From: Rhodotorula mucilaginosa | Taxonomy: Eukaryota > Basidiomycota > Microbotryomycetes > Sporidiobolales > Sporidiobolaceae | DNA length: 64,000 nt | NCBI GenBank assembly: GCA_034406715.1 | Contig: CP137869.1 | Coordinates: 620,001-684,000 of the forward strand | Direction of reading: 5' to 3' | Shown: positions 1 to 10,553 of the stretch, piece by piece | Position numbering within the stretch: the stretch's first letter is position 1 | Layout of the letters: each line of letters starts with the position of its first letter | Notes under the pieces: generated by a model | Database searches by the model: none | The model's input: the letters and a program-made list of their open reading frames with translations, nothing else | What the model was told of the DNA's origin: nothing | Translations under genes and position numbers: made by a program

Positions 1-454
1 CACTCGGCGAAGGCGGCATCTCGTGCTGCGGCGAGGCGGTCAAGATGCCGGGCGGTCCCCCTCCCGGACTGCGCTGCTGGAGGGACGAGGTGGTCCAGCC
101 TCGTGGTCTCCGGGCGATGAACCCGAGATTGAGACTGAACCGGTTGCCGCCCGAAGTTGCAGACCCGATCGAAGGCGAACCGGGTGGGGCGGTGGCGGGT
201 TGCGAGCTAGCGAGACTGGGTGCAGCTGCAGCAGGGGGCGCAGGAGGTGGCAGACCACCGGGTGCGGGTGCGAGAGCTGCGGACGACGAGGCGGGCGAGC
301 GCGAGGAGTGGGGGCTGCTAGAGGCGAATGCGGGGACTGCAGTCGCTGGTGGGGTGCCTGCAGGCGACGCGTTGCTGCTCGACGAGGCCGAGTTGGACTG
401 AGCGGCGGTCAAGTGGCGCGGGAGTGAATCGGCGAGAGCGGGCGTCGACTCCAT
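1..454 (-). CDS. Unknown Ser/Ala/Pro-rich protein, 5' part (runs off left edge)
   Basis: An open frame starts at the ATG at 454-452 and stays open to base 1 (151 codons), so the 3' part lies outside the window. It begins MESTPALADSLPRHLTAAQ and is then mostly Ser, Ala and Pro with Gly patches, as in the disordered N-termini of fungal regulators. A short less-biased stretch, NRFSLNLGFIARRPRGW, comes around residues 104-120. The opposite strand also has an open frame (45-401), but it gives biased Arg/Gly/Ala sequence typical of an antisense shadow. I recognise no domain and assign no function. An intron beyond the visible part cannot be excluded. Confidence 0.55.
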   Translation of the reverse strand, partial: MESTPALADSLPRHLTAAQSNSASSSSNASPAGTPPATAVPAFASSSPHSSRSPASSSAALAPAPGGLPPPAPPAAAAPSLASSQPATAPPGSPSIGSATSGGNRFSLNLGFIARRPRGWTTSSLQQRSPGGGPPGILTASPQHEMPPSPS

Positions 455-1043
455 CGCAGCGGCTAGTCGGTTGCACTCGCGCCGGGAATAACTGGGAATT
501 CGAGTCTCGATCTGTATGCTCGACTGGCGGGCGCCTGCTTGGTGTGAGCGACTGAGAAGATCTGGGCCGACGACAGGCGATCGAGTTGTCGAGGGCGAAC
601 CTCGTCTGCGGGCACGCACGATGAACGGGTCAGCTATGAGCCCAGCTTCCACAGCATGTTCCTGCCTGCTTACATGCACTTGTCTGCCCTCACGAAGTTT
701 GAGTGGTCGAGAGTCGATTCGAGACGGTCGAGACCGTTTCGCGCCCGTCACGCGTCACGTGGGGGAAGGAAAATTATGTCCAGTCGCAACAGCCGCTTAG
801 GCAGACGTTGATACAGTCCGGACATCGGTGATACAATCAGACTTGAGCTCGTAAAGACAGGACAACATCGCGAGAGGTTCGAGTCGACTTTCGGATTTTC
901 TCGATCGGGCTTGTTCGGTTCGTCTCTTGCCCTTCACCGAGCGCCCTCTCCTCGCGCTTGTATCACAGAACGAGAAGGCGAGCACAACGACAAAGCCTTG
1001 GCCACCGCTGGCCTTCGCTACGCCCGCTCGCCTCTCGCCCGCC
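455..1043. other. Intergenic, divergent promoter region
   Basis: This gap lies between the leftward unknown gene and the rightward F-box-like copy. No convincing coding exon, RNA gene or repeat is seen. The last 32 bases before the ATG at 1044 are identical to the bases upstream of the inverted paralogue, so the duplication includes some 5' flank. Confidence 0.5.
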
Positions 1044-2176
1044 ATGCTTGACCGCTTCCCGACTGAACTCATCACGCTCATCGTCGATGTGACCTCGACG
1101 AGCGCATGGCAGCGCAAGGCCCTGATCGACAATCTCAGCTCGGTCAGCAAGCGCTACCGACGTGTCATGCGTCCGCTCCGGGAGAGCATCGTCCACCTGC
1201 CGAGGCCTCCGTCATCCCGCTCCTTCATTCGTGGCCGATGGCGACGAGAAAAGCGGTCGTCACGGTCCTCGTCGGTCCAAAGGAACAGGCCGGAGCTCTC
1301 GAGTGCTTTGGTCTTGTAGACTACTCGCGCCTCGTGTCGGTGTTGCCCAACGTCAAGTACATCTTCCTGCAGCGGGTAGACGAGGGCTCTTGCTGCGGAG
1401 AACAGCTCCAGCCTCGGAGCATGTGGTTCGAGTTGAACACGTCCAATCCATTCACGAGTACGTGTACATCAGCTTTGTGACCCCGAGAAGAAATGCTATG
1501 TATTTGACGAAGCTGCGCAAACAGAATGCCTTTCGCTTTCTCTCGTCGAGACTCACTGGTACTTCCCTCACACGCTCGAAACGCCCCGCTTCAAGTTGCG
1601 CCGACTCCGGATCGAGCTTGTCTTGGAAGGAGCTGGCGCAATCACCCATGGAGACTGGGGTCCCGGTGTCGAGCAATTCCTGACGACACGATGTCTCCCA
1701 TGTCTACGAGAACTCCGCCTTTTCTGCCGGCAGCTTCCGACGAATCGACAACTTTCGTCAACCAGCTCGACGCAGCTCAAATCGATTTCTGCCCGACGGC
1801 CCAAATCGACTATAGCGGAGTGCGGGACATCGGTCTCTTCTCAAAGCCCGTGCTGTTCTCCTTCGACCCGGAATCCTTTCTTCCCTACCTCGGGCCCGCG
1901 ATCCAGGGCATTACATACGTTCACATGCGATCACAGAACATTTGGCAAGTGGACAGCTTGCTGGAAGACTTGCCGAATTTGAAGGCCATCGGTTACGAGA
2001 CTTCGGACCCGAGAGTCAGCATCAAGGATATCGAGTCGCCCGACCATCCCTTTGCCTTTGCCAGACAGCAGATAAAGGACAGGTCGATCCAGCTCTTTGC
2101 GCCCGGGTCCGAGGACGACGACTTTGTCGACTCTGGATTCCTCCGCTTCCTCGAGCCTCGTAAACCGCGCTCTTGA
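1044..2176 (+). pseudogene. F-box-like protein, left copy of an inverted pair, frameshifted
   Basis: This is the paralogue of the intact gene at 5874-7009. It starts MLDRFPTELITLIVDV, an F-box-like N-terminus, and ends with the same C-terminal region (PNLKAIGYETSDPRV onwards) at the stop 2174-2176. A normal 67-nt intron at 1458-1524 (GTACGT, TTTGAC, ACAG) matches the intron of the other copy. Relative to that copy there are two single-base frame breaks, one near 1205 just after the VHLPR residues and one near 1740 after the CRQLP residues. Without them the frame would read through as about 355 residues. I therefore call it a pseudogene. A sequencing error or unrecognised splicing is the alternative. 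Confidence 0.6.
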
Positions 2177-2454
2177 TCTGCAGCGGACTTGAACTTCTTG
2201 ACGCTTGCGCTTGTGTAGATACTTACATGGCGATGACCTCTCTTGTAATATACGCTTGTGACGGAACGACACGCAGAGAAACTGCCGACTGGAAGCAAGG
2301 GGAGATGATGGCTTGCGAGAGAGAACGGGAGGCCGAACAACTGCCGCGCGCTAAGGCTTGTCTCTTCTCATTCTCTCGATACGTATGCTCCCGGCCGAGT
2401 AAGGAAACGAGCGGGGCGAGAGGGGCAAGTGGTAACAATGCAGCCAACGAGGTG

Positions 2455-3403
2455 CTACCGCCTGGAAAGGAAAAAACGACGCTCAACATTTCGTCAGCAC
2501 GGGTCGACAGTGCGCGTGGCTCGGTGCCGTGAAAGAATGTACGCACAGTTTCTTGCTCTCGAAGAACTGGCGCAGGTGCCTGAGCTGCCACGCGCACGTC
2601 GCGCCGAGCACCACCATCTGGATCACGCTCCACCACACGGCGCGCGAGTTGGTCCGCTCGCTCAGGACTCGGAACTCGGCCTCGCGCTCGCGCTGAAATT
2701 GCTGCTCTCGCCGAATGTCGGCGAGGCGGTGGTTCAAGTCGCGGACCTTTGCGGCGAGGTCCTTGACGTGCTCGCGCTCGTTCTCCTCGTCGACTTTGGC
2801 TTCGCCGACGGCAATGTCGAGGTGCATCCGCACTTGTGGAGTCGAGAACCACCCGCCCGTGTAGTTGGACTGGAGGCAGATCGTGTGGTCGCCGGCTTCG
2901 TGCGACGTGAACGTGAACTTGCCCTCGGGCAACCCTCGCGTGTTGACAATCTTGTCGCCACTTTCCACCTCCTGCAGCAGCGAGAGCACACCGTCAAAAC
3001 AACAAGTGCGGTCAAAGTTGTCAGCGCTGCGGTTTCTTTTGCAAGCTGAACAAGGGTCGAGGTGACGCACCGTCACGACAATCTGGATTCCGAGCTGGTC
3101 GTTCAGCGTCCAGGTCTTTGACGAGTCCTGCCATTCCTCCGCCTTGTAGTGACCTAGTGTGACGAGTCAGAGGAGCCCGATTAGCATCTCTCCGTGGAAA
3201 GAAATCGGATCAGAGCAGTCGAAATGTGCTCGATTATATCCGGTTTGGTCCCTAGCAGCGAGATGCGACTCACCGACCACGATAGTATCTTTAGGGATCT
3301 CTTCGATGAAGCAGCGGTTCTCCCCTGCTGCGAGGTAGAAGTATAATGCTGATGCCGACTGGGCGAAGAAGAGCGCCGTGGCGCAGGGCAGGGCGAGACG
3401 CAT
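2455..3403 (-). CDS. ERP1: p24-alpha family ER-Golgi cargo receptor (Erp1/TMED9-like)
   Basis: Exons 3274-3403, 3071-3153, 2547-2971 and 2455-2461 give 214 residues. A cleavable signal (MRLALPCATALFFAQSASA) is followed by the GOLD-domain start LYFYLAAGENRCFIEEIP, the GKFTFTSHEAGDHTICL block, a coiled coil around 130-175, and a membrane segment before WQLRHLRQFFESKKLR. Length and order match the alpha subfamily, which cycles in COPI/COPII vesicles and selects secretory cargo. The last exon is only 7 nt. Splicing the 85-nt intron 2462-2546 yields a C-terminal KKLR, which fits the KKXX COPI retrieval signal. Reading through the intron instead gives a longer tail without it. The gene diverges from endonuclease V. 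Subfamily is clear; the exact yeast orthologue is not. Confidence 0.9.
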
Positions 3404-3886
3404 TCTGGGCGGAGCACTCGGACAGTGGCTCGTTCGGGGTACTGGTGTGGATCTCGGTCCGCCGTGTGTCGGTGCGCGCGGTTCAGCGCAGTCGGAAGCA
3501 GAACGGATGCGACGCGAACGACAAAGAGACGAGTCGAGGCGGGAGGCCTGCGCGCGTACACCCGGAGGACTGGTCAGCAAGCGGGCTCGTCAAGCGAGTG
3601 CTTACTTTGTTTGCTCGTGTCTGTCAGTCCCTGCGATGCTTCCCCGCCCGTGCGGACCAGCGTGACGCGCTTCCGTCGACCGCAAACTCGCGTCGGAAGA
3701 TGAAGGTGACGGGGCCTCAATGCCTCGCAGCCTAGGATTCGAGCGTGCAGCGGTTGCGAGCAAGTCTGCGTACGGTTCTGCGAGGTGCGCTGCTCTACCG
3801 TACAGTTCGCAGTCAATGGTGGCAGGCGAACCGGTGACCCCACTCTCGGGCGAGAAAGAGACTTGGCTTTCACTTCAACATGCTGC
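3404..3886. other. Intergenic, divergent promoter of p24 and EndoV genes
   Basis: The stretch has no coding signature beyond biased open frames. It must hold the promoters of both flanking genes. No obvious TATA box or repeat was seen. Confidence 0.5.
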
Positions 3887-5215
3887 ATGACGACGTCCGA
3901 TACAGAGCTGCTCGAAAGATGGACAGCGTGAGTACATCCAGGAAGCCTGCTTAGCGAATCTACCGCTGATCTCCGGCTGCTGCATCTTCCAGTGAGCAAC
4001 TCTGCCAGGCCACTCTCGCTGTTTTCCACGACGATGCAAGCGACCTCTCCTCTGTCAAGCTACCCGACCCGAGTCCCGTCATTGCAACCGACCTGAAGAC
4101 GGGCGCCGAGCTGCATCGCGAGCAGGTCGAAACGATCCAATTCGACGACTTGCGCATTGTCGCCGGCTGCGACATCTCGTTCCGGGATGCTGCTGGTCAG
4201 GAAGGAGTCGCCGTATTGTCTGTTCATTCTTTTCCGGAGCTGCAGGTGAGTCTATTTGATCCTGCCGCCCAATTCTCTTTCCCTACCGCGCGACAGGGCA
4301 AGAACGCGAGGTTGACCATCTCCCTTTTTTCTCAGGTCTTGACGACCATTTCTCGCGTCGTCGACCTCTCGGAAACTCCCTACATCCATTCGTTTCTCTC
4401 TTTCCGAGAAGCCGACATCTATGCCTCCCTCGTGGACGAGCTCCGAAGTCGTGGAGAGCAAGAACTCGTGCCGCAAGTTCTCTTCGTCGATGGAAACGGG
4501 AGATGGCATCCCCGTCAAGCAGGGAGCGCCGTCGCTGTCGGCGTCAAGACGGGACTGCCGACCATTGGAGTTGGTGAGTGGATGCCTGACTCCTCGTGCC
4601 TGCGCTGTCAGGACTTTTGCTCTGACACCTCGCTCGCAAAGCCAAGGAGTTTCACCCTCTGCACACGAGTGAAACGCCCCTGCCGGATCTTCCGAGCGCG
4701 GCGTCGTCATCTTCAGACTCGCTGCGTCTACCGGACGGCTATCTAGACTCGCAAAAGAGCATGCGTCGAGCGAGTCAGGCCGTCCTTCGAAAGCAGGGTG
4801 ACTGGCTCGCCTTGCCCGCTCCGGTGGTATCGCATTGCCCGCACAATCCAGGAGAGCAACCTCGCGTTGAGCACTGGGGTGCCGTGAGCTTCAAACCTCC
4901 CTCACTCCCTTCGCCGCCGCGCAGAAACCTGAAGTCCCTCCTCTCCGACAGGCACTTTTGTCTTCTCCCGTCCGCGGCGCCTTGAACCCGATCTTTGTCT
5001 CGCCCGGCCACCGACTCTCGCTCGAAACATCCGTCCGTCTTACTCTCGCCTGCACGCGAAATGGCAAGGTTCCGGAGCCTATCCGCTGTGCAGATCTCTT
5101 TGGTACGTCCGAGGGGGACCTCTCGAAGCGGGAAAGCTCCTCCAAGTTCAAGTTGATTCACACGTCGCTTGCCCCCTCAGGTCGGCAGGAAGTCAAGAGA
5201 ATCTGGTCCGCGTAG
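3887..5215 (+). CDS. Endonuclease V (inosine-specific nuclease)
   Basis: Exons 3887-3927, 3993-4245, 4336-4573, 4642-4883, 4925-5102 and 5181-5215 give 328 residues. EndoV family members cleave RNA or DNA 3' of deaminated adenosine (inosine). The family motifs appear in order: VAGCDISF (metal-binding Asp), YIHSFLSFRE (catalytic Glu), VDGNGRWHPR (Asp plus HPR), TIGVAKE, and NPIFVSPGH with PEPIRCADLFG near the end. The usual YIPxFL motif reads YIHSFL here. The intron at 4884-4924 is only 41 nt. The start ATG at 3887 is chosen because it reads MTTSDTELLERW into the typical W-x(2)-EQ N-terminus; the ATG at 3880 is out of frame. Confidence 0.92.
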
Positions 5216-5442
5216 TCTGAAGAACCTGTTAACTCCCCTATGTGGCACTGCACTGGGCTTCGCGACCTGAATCTGTCCGCTCTCTGTGGCGAGCGGGTGT
5301 GCAGGTTCGGGGCAGGAACTCAAAGACTGAGTGCAAGTGCGGCCAACAGAAGACTGCTTGAGCGAGTTATGGACGGAGCAAAAGGAGTAAAAGGGATCAA
5401 GGGGGCCTCACTCAGGCAAAACAGTTGCCTTGAGCCCACCCC

Positions 5443-5447
5443 AAAAA
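5443..5447 (-). terminator. Pol III terminator of tRNA-Glu
   Basis: A run of five T on the minus strand lies ten bases past the 3' end of the tRNA gene, as expected for RNA polymerase III termination. Confidence 0.5.
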
Positions 5448-5456
5448 GAGATGTTT

Positions 5457-5527
5457 TCCCCGACGGGGAATCGAACCCCGCTCGCGGCTGTGAGAGAGCC
5501 GAATCATAACCACTAGACCATCGAGGA
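5457..5527 (-). tRNA. tRNA-Glu (anticodon CTC)
   Basis: Read on the minus strand, the 71-nt gene starts TCCTCGATGGTCTAGTGGTT, the usual eukaryotic tRNA-Glu 5' half with its A box. The 7-bp acceptor stem pairs TCCTCGA with TCGGGGA. The anticodon stem CGGCT/AGCCG encloses the loop CTCTCAC, giving anticodon CTC for GAG codons. The T arm contains GGTTCGATTCC (B box). There is no intron. GAG is likely the favoured Glu codon in this GC-rich genome. Confidence 0.95.
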
Positions 5528-5873
5528 ATTGGTTGTATGTTGAGTCCCTTCTTGCAATTTAGTCACGAATGTGGCATTTCTACTTGACTGTGAGGCTTGA
5601 TTCCCGGCCCTCCGCGGATGCAAAGTACCCCGAGTAATAGACTTACTCCGCGAGCAGTGTTAACCGTATGGAGGGGTTCACGAGGCACAGGTAGTGAAAG
5701 GAAGGAGCCAAGTCTCTACAGCTCGCATCTCCTCCGCTTCGTGCGCCCTCGCGCAGCGCGCGCTCGTCCTCTTCCGCAGTAAGATCCGTCCCAGCGTGTA
5801 TTACATGAGATGATCGCCATGCAAGGATCTACACAAGCGCAAGCGTAAAGGAGCTCCTGTCCGCGGCCGATGA
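5528..5873. other. Intergenic
   Basis: The sequence between the tRNA gene and the 3' end of the F-box-like gene. No gene, repeat or RNA was recognised. Confidence 0.4.
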
Positions 5874-7009
5874 TCAGGTCTGCGGACCGCGAGAACGGAG
5901 GAAGTCGAGGAAACCGGCGTTGACAAAGTCATCGTCGCCGGAACCGGGGGCGAACAGCTCGATCGACCTGCTCTTTATTTGCTGTTTTGCAAAGGCGAAG
6001 GGATGGCCGGGTAGCTCGAGGTTCTTGATGTCGACCGTCGGGTCCAAAGTCGAGTAACCGATGGCCTTCAAATTCGGCAAGTCTTGCAGCAACATGTGTA
6101 GCCAGATGTATTGTGACCGCACGTGAGCGTATACAATACCCTGAACTTTGGGCCCCCTATAGGTAAGAAATAATGGGTCAAAGGAGAATAGCACGGGCGC
6201 TGAGAAGGGGCCCATTTGCCGGATTCCGCTCGATTCGACGTTGGCCGTCCGGCAGAAGTCGACCTGAGCTGCTTCGAGTTGATTGATGAAATCGGTCGAG
6301 ATTTTCGGAAGCTGACGGCAGAAAAGGCGGAGTTCTCGTAGACATGGGAGACATTGCGTCGTCAAGAATTGCTCGAGGCCGGCACCCCAGTCTTCATCGT
6401 CTCCTGAGTCAGGGTCTGTCAGGACGAGCTCGAGCCGTAGTCGATGCAGCTTGAAGCGGGCGGACTCCAGCGTCGGTGGGAAACGCCATCGTGCTTGACG
6501 GACGCAAAGCGAGAGGCATTCTGCCTTGCGCAGTGGGTGTCAGTACACAGGTGGAGCACTCGGGAGCCCCGGTATGCTGTGAACGCACGCCTGAACGGGT
6601 TGGACGAAATCATCTCGAACCACATTTGCTGGTAGCTGAGCGAATTTAAGAAGTTGTAATAGTGGGATTCCTGGACGCGTCGCACGTAGACATGCTTGAC
6701 GTGAGGGAGTATCGACAGGAGCCGCGAGTAGTCTCGGAGATTAAATGGCTCCAGAGCTTGGGCATGGTCATCCGTACCGACGGTGACCGTGACGACCGCT
6801 TTCCTCCTCGCCGGCGGCCAGGAGCGCAGGGTCGGGATGACGTCGGCCCTCGGCACGTGGACGATGCTCTCCCGGAGCGGACGCATGACACGTCGGTAGC
6901 GCTTGCTGACTGAGCTCAGGCTGTCGATCAGGGCCTTGCGCTGCCATGCGCTCGTCGAGGTCACATCGATGATGAGCGTGATGAGTTCGGTCGGGAAGCG
7001 GTCAAGCAT
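5874..7009 (-). CDS. F-box-like protein, intact right copy of an inverted pair
   Basis: Exons 6589-7009 and 5874-6520 encode 355 residues; the 68-nt intron has GTGCGT, TACTGAC and GGCAG. The N-terminus MLDRFPTELITLIIDV and the following helix with SSVSKRYRRVMRPLRES resemble an F-box, the Skp1-binding module of SCF ubiquitin ligases. The rest has leucine-rich-repeat-like strands (for example FKLHRLRLELVL and CLPCLRELRLF) as in substrate-binding parts of F-box proteins. An upstream in-frame ATG at 7120 is not conserved in the inverted copy, so the start at 7009 is preferred. Skp1 binding and substrates are inference. It resembles lineage-expanded F-box families of basidiomycete yeasts. Confidence 0.72.
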
Positions 7010-7269
7010 GGCGGGCGAGAGGCGAGCGGGCGTAGCGAAGGCGGGCTGTGGTTTCTCAAAGCTTTTTCGTCGTGCTCGTGTGCTCGATCTGCCCAAGCCC
7101 GGTGAGAGAATGACGCTCAATGAAAGGCGAGAGCCAAACCGGCCGATGAGAGAACGAGTTCAAGTGTGCCTCACGCGTCACATACTATATCCGTGGGCTT
7201 GACAGGCTCTGTGCTTCTTTGTGCTCCCGCTTTGCCATATCGATACCCCCGGCCCAGCCATCGCCCGCT

Positions 7270-8613
7270 ATGCCGCGAGACTTGACGACAGCATCCGACT
7301 TTCAGGAATTGGTCGACAGATACGACACTTGGCTGTTCGAGTCAGTATTACGCTCAGCGAGGAGACCGGAGACGATAGCTATGCCCGAATGTCCGCTCTG
7401 CTGACCCTGTATCCGCGGTAATCGCAGCTGCGACGGCGTCATCTGGGAAGGCGACCATGTCATCGGCAAGGCCGGAGACACCCTGCAGTACCTCCGGAAG
7501 CTGGGCAAGCGCGTCTTCTTCGTGACCAACAATGCGACCAAGAGCCGAGGCAACAACAAGGGCAAGTTTGACAAGATGGGCATCGACTGCACCGAGGTGA
7601 GCATCCGGATCGACTCCAGAGGAAGCTGTGCCCGTCGAGTCTGGGCTGACAATCAGAGATACGACGTACAGGAAGAGATCTTTACCTCGGCATTCGCGTC
7701 TGCGGCATATCTCAAGAACGTGCTCAAGTTCCCAGAGGACAAGAAGGTCTACGTGATCGGCGAAAAGGGAATCGAGGACGAACTCGACGCCGTCGGAATC
7801 AAGCGATCAGGTGGCACGGTAAGCCTCCGTGTCAAGCAGAGCGAATGACCCCGTCCTGACCGACGAATGCTGTCGCGTCGGCACAGAGTCCGGAGGACAA
7901 TGTCTTTGTCGACCTGATGGACTTTTCGTCCATCACCTCGGACCCCGAAGTCGGCGCCGTCCTGTGCGGCCTCGACATGCACATGAACTACAAAAAGTAC
8001 GCTCGCGCTTTCAAGTACTTGCGCGAGAACGAGGGCTGCCTCTTCATGGCGACCAACCTCGACTCGACTTTTCCGACGCACGGCACCGTCCACCCGGGTG
8101 GGTTCTCGTTCTCTCTCTCAGCGATGGCTCTTGCTCTCCACATTTGAGCTAGGAAAGGAACTGAACATCTGCTTTCACAGGCGGCGGCGCTACGGTGGCT
8201 CCGCTCAGTTGCGCTCTCGGTCGGGAACCACTCGTGGTCGGCAAGCCCGAAGCGCCGATGCTCGAGAGTATCGTGCAGACGTACGTTCAGGCCTTCCTGA
8301 AGCTCCCATTGGCCGTGTCTGACGCCGATCGCTCGTCCATAGATACAACCTCGACAAGAGCCGCATGATCATGGTCGGAGACCGATTGAACACCGACATT
8401 GCCTTTGGCAACAAGGGAGGCGTCGACACCCTCATGGTATTGACCGGTAAGTTTCCCTTCTGTTGCGCCCGATGATGTGCTTTCTCTGATCACGAAAATC
8501 CGCAACTCCCCTCAGGTATTGACCAGCGAGAGGGATACGAAAAGGAAGATGCGGTCGCCGAGCCGACGTACGTGGTCAACGCGCTCGGAGATCTCGCAGT
8601 CTTGGCCAAATAG
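7270..8613 (+). CDS. PHO13: PHO13-type HAD phosphatase (4-nitrophenylphosphatase/2-phosphoglycolate phosphatase)
   Basis: Exons 7270-7340, 7428-7596, 7672-7818, 7887-8097, 8181-8280, 8343-8446 and 8516-8613 give 299 residues, the usual size. HAD motif I is FDCDGVIW (nucleophile and acid Asp), created by splicing between exons 1 and 2. Motif II is VFFVTNNATKS, the motif III lysine lies in VVGKPEAPML, and motif IV is MVGDRLNTDIAFGNKGG. Family members dephosphorylate 2-phosphoglycolate and side products of glycolysis in the cytosol (metabolite repair). The gene diverges from the F-box-like gene across a 260-bp promoter region. Confidence 0.93.
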
Positions 8614-8769
8614 AAACTATAGAGATGATAGATATGCATATACCCATCTTCAACCGCTTTTCTGTTGTCAAGCTATGGAAAGCTAAACCATCTGCTCTTC
8701 GTGCATTTCGAGCGACCGCCGCTCTCGTCCACCGACCACCACGCATTCTGCTTTCCCTTATGCGATAGC

Positions 8770-10308
8770 ATGCCCGGCGGAGCGAATCTCGGCGTTCCTG
8801 CTCTGCGGGTACCGCAGCTGTTTGACCGGCAGCCGCACAAGCGGTCTCCGAGCATCCTCTTTGACGGCGGCACGCGGTACGACAAGTTGACGACAAAGAG
8901 ACAGCGCGGGTGGGCGCTCGTGGCGCGCAACGCCAAGCTGCTGCGAAGTATCGCCTTTGCGAGCTTGTTCCTCGTGCGTGCCGCTCGTCGTGCTCTTCCC
9001 TGACCACTGAGGAAAAAAGTCCGGAAAAGTGGGGCCACGATGAGAGAGGGCTGACGTTGCATAGCGCCGCAGGTCCTGCTCTTCTTCTGGCGATATCAAG
9101 TGCACGTCGAGATACAACTATACTCGCGCGGCTGGATCCGCAACGCGATCGTGCCGGTCCGGCCTCTTTCGTCGACTTGCTTCGACCCCTCTCGGATCGC
9201 CTCGTCCGCCTACAACACCACCCTCGCCGGGGCACCTGCGTTCGTCGATGTGCATGCCGGGATCGGGATGCCACTCGGCCGCGACTGTTACAACTTTGCG
9301 GGCACGCTGCCGAGACAGCCCGTCGACGGAATGATCCTCCCCGAGCGGACCACTTTCCACACGTACTGGCGGAACGATCTCCTCCCGCTCGGCGACCGGC
9401 AGATTGCACTGTTGCACTCTCTCTTGGCGACTCAGGACCGCGCTTCGACTTCAGTCGTCCTCTGGACCAACGCCGCTTCCCCGTCTGCCCTCACGAACCT
9501 GCCGATCCTGAGACCGCTGCTCGAGCTGTACGGCGAGCGATTAGAGGTCCGGAGGGTCGACAAGCAGGCATTGGCGCGCGGAACACCCATGGACGGCCAC
9601 AAGCTTCTTGACATGGCGGACAAGCAGGCCTGGGTCGACGGCGACCTCGTGCGGGTGCTCGTCCTGAACGCGCTCGGCGGAGTCTGGGTCGACTTTGACA
9701 CCATCATGACCGGCCGGGACATGCGCGTCCTGCTCGAGCACGAGTGGGTGACGCAGTGGGATTGCTATGGTGAGCCTTCTTCCTGTTCAACATCCCGCAT
9801 CGCCTTCCCCTCCGGCTCTTCTCTTGACGCTCTTGCAAACTACACAGACAAGCCTTATCAGCCTTTAAACGGCGCGATGATGCACTTCCACCGCGACTCG
9901 CCCTACCTGTGCGAGATGCTGCACTCGATGGCGTCGTCGCCGCCACCGGCCAAGAACTCGGTCGATTGGGGATCTCGCCTGTACCACAAGGTGTGGCGGT
10001 CCATCATCGCGAACGGCCACAAGCCGTTCAAGATCCTCCCGTACTGCTTCACCGACGGACCCTCTTGTCGCCTCGACAACCGATTACCGGATCCGTTTGG
10101 CGATCCGCGGGCCGAGAAGCGGTGGGGCAGCGGGCGCTGGGAGGACGTACGGAGCAAGGTCGGAAACGTGTGGGCAGTCCATCTGCATAATCAGTGGGAT
10201 AAAGGGTTCCCGAGGGGCGGCTGGGTCGACGAGATGATCCTCAAACCGGTCATGGCGCAAGTAGACGGATATCGCAACAGCAACAGTCCTCTAGAGGCCG
10301 CAGAGTAG
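8770..10308 (+). CDS. Type II membrane glycosyltransferase with DXD motif (GT32/Gly_transf_sug-like)
   Basis: Exons 8770-8973, 9073-9769 and 9848-10308 give 453 residues. A basic N-terminal segment is followed by one membrane helix, SIAFASLFLVLLFFW, completed across the first splice junction; this is the type II topology of Golgi enzymes. The lumenal domain has the hallmark GGVWVDFDTIM (DXD for metal and nucleotide sugar), preceded by KQAWVDGDLVRVLVLNALGG, and ends with the NVWAVHLHNQWDKGF block. The likely role is addition of mannose or galactose to glycoproteins or glycolipids. Donor and acceptor cannot be told from sequence. It converges with the transporter gene. Confidence 0.82.
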
Positions 10309-10553
10309 CAGTGTAACCCGCAAACTCTCTCGCAGCCCATGTTTCGTGTCGCACCTGCGTCGGGCCCTTCGAAGCCATAGAAGGTACTGGAGGAAAGGAA
10401 AAGCGTGATCTATTAAAGTGATTTGAGCCTAGTGCGTGTAATAAGGTAGAGACGTCTATTGAAGCGCAATGATATGATGCGGGTGGTCTACTTTAGAAAG
10501 TGTATGTTTTGAGGCAAGAGACGAGGAGAGGCGGGGGGAAGGGGGCGCGGGTT

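Noticed and set aside
8576-9409. 277-codon minus-strand open frame
   Set aside because: It is antisense to the glycosyltransferase exons, Arg-rich and without domain pattern.
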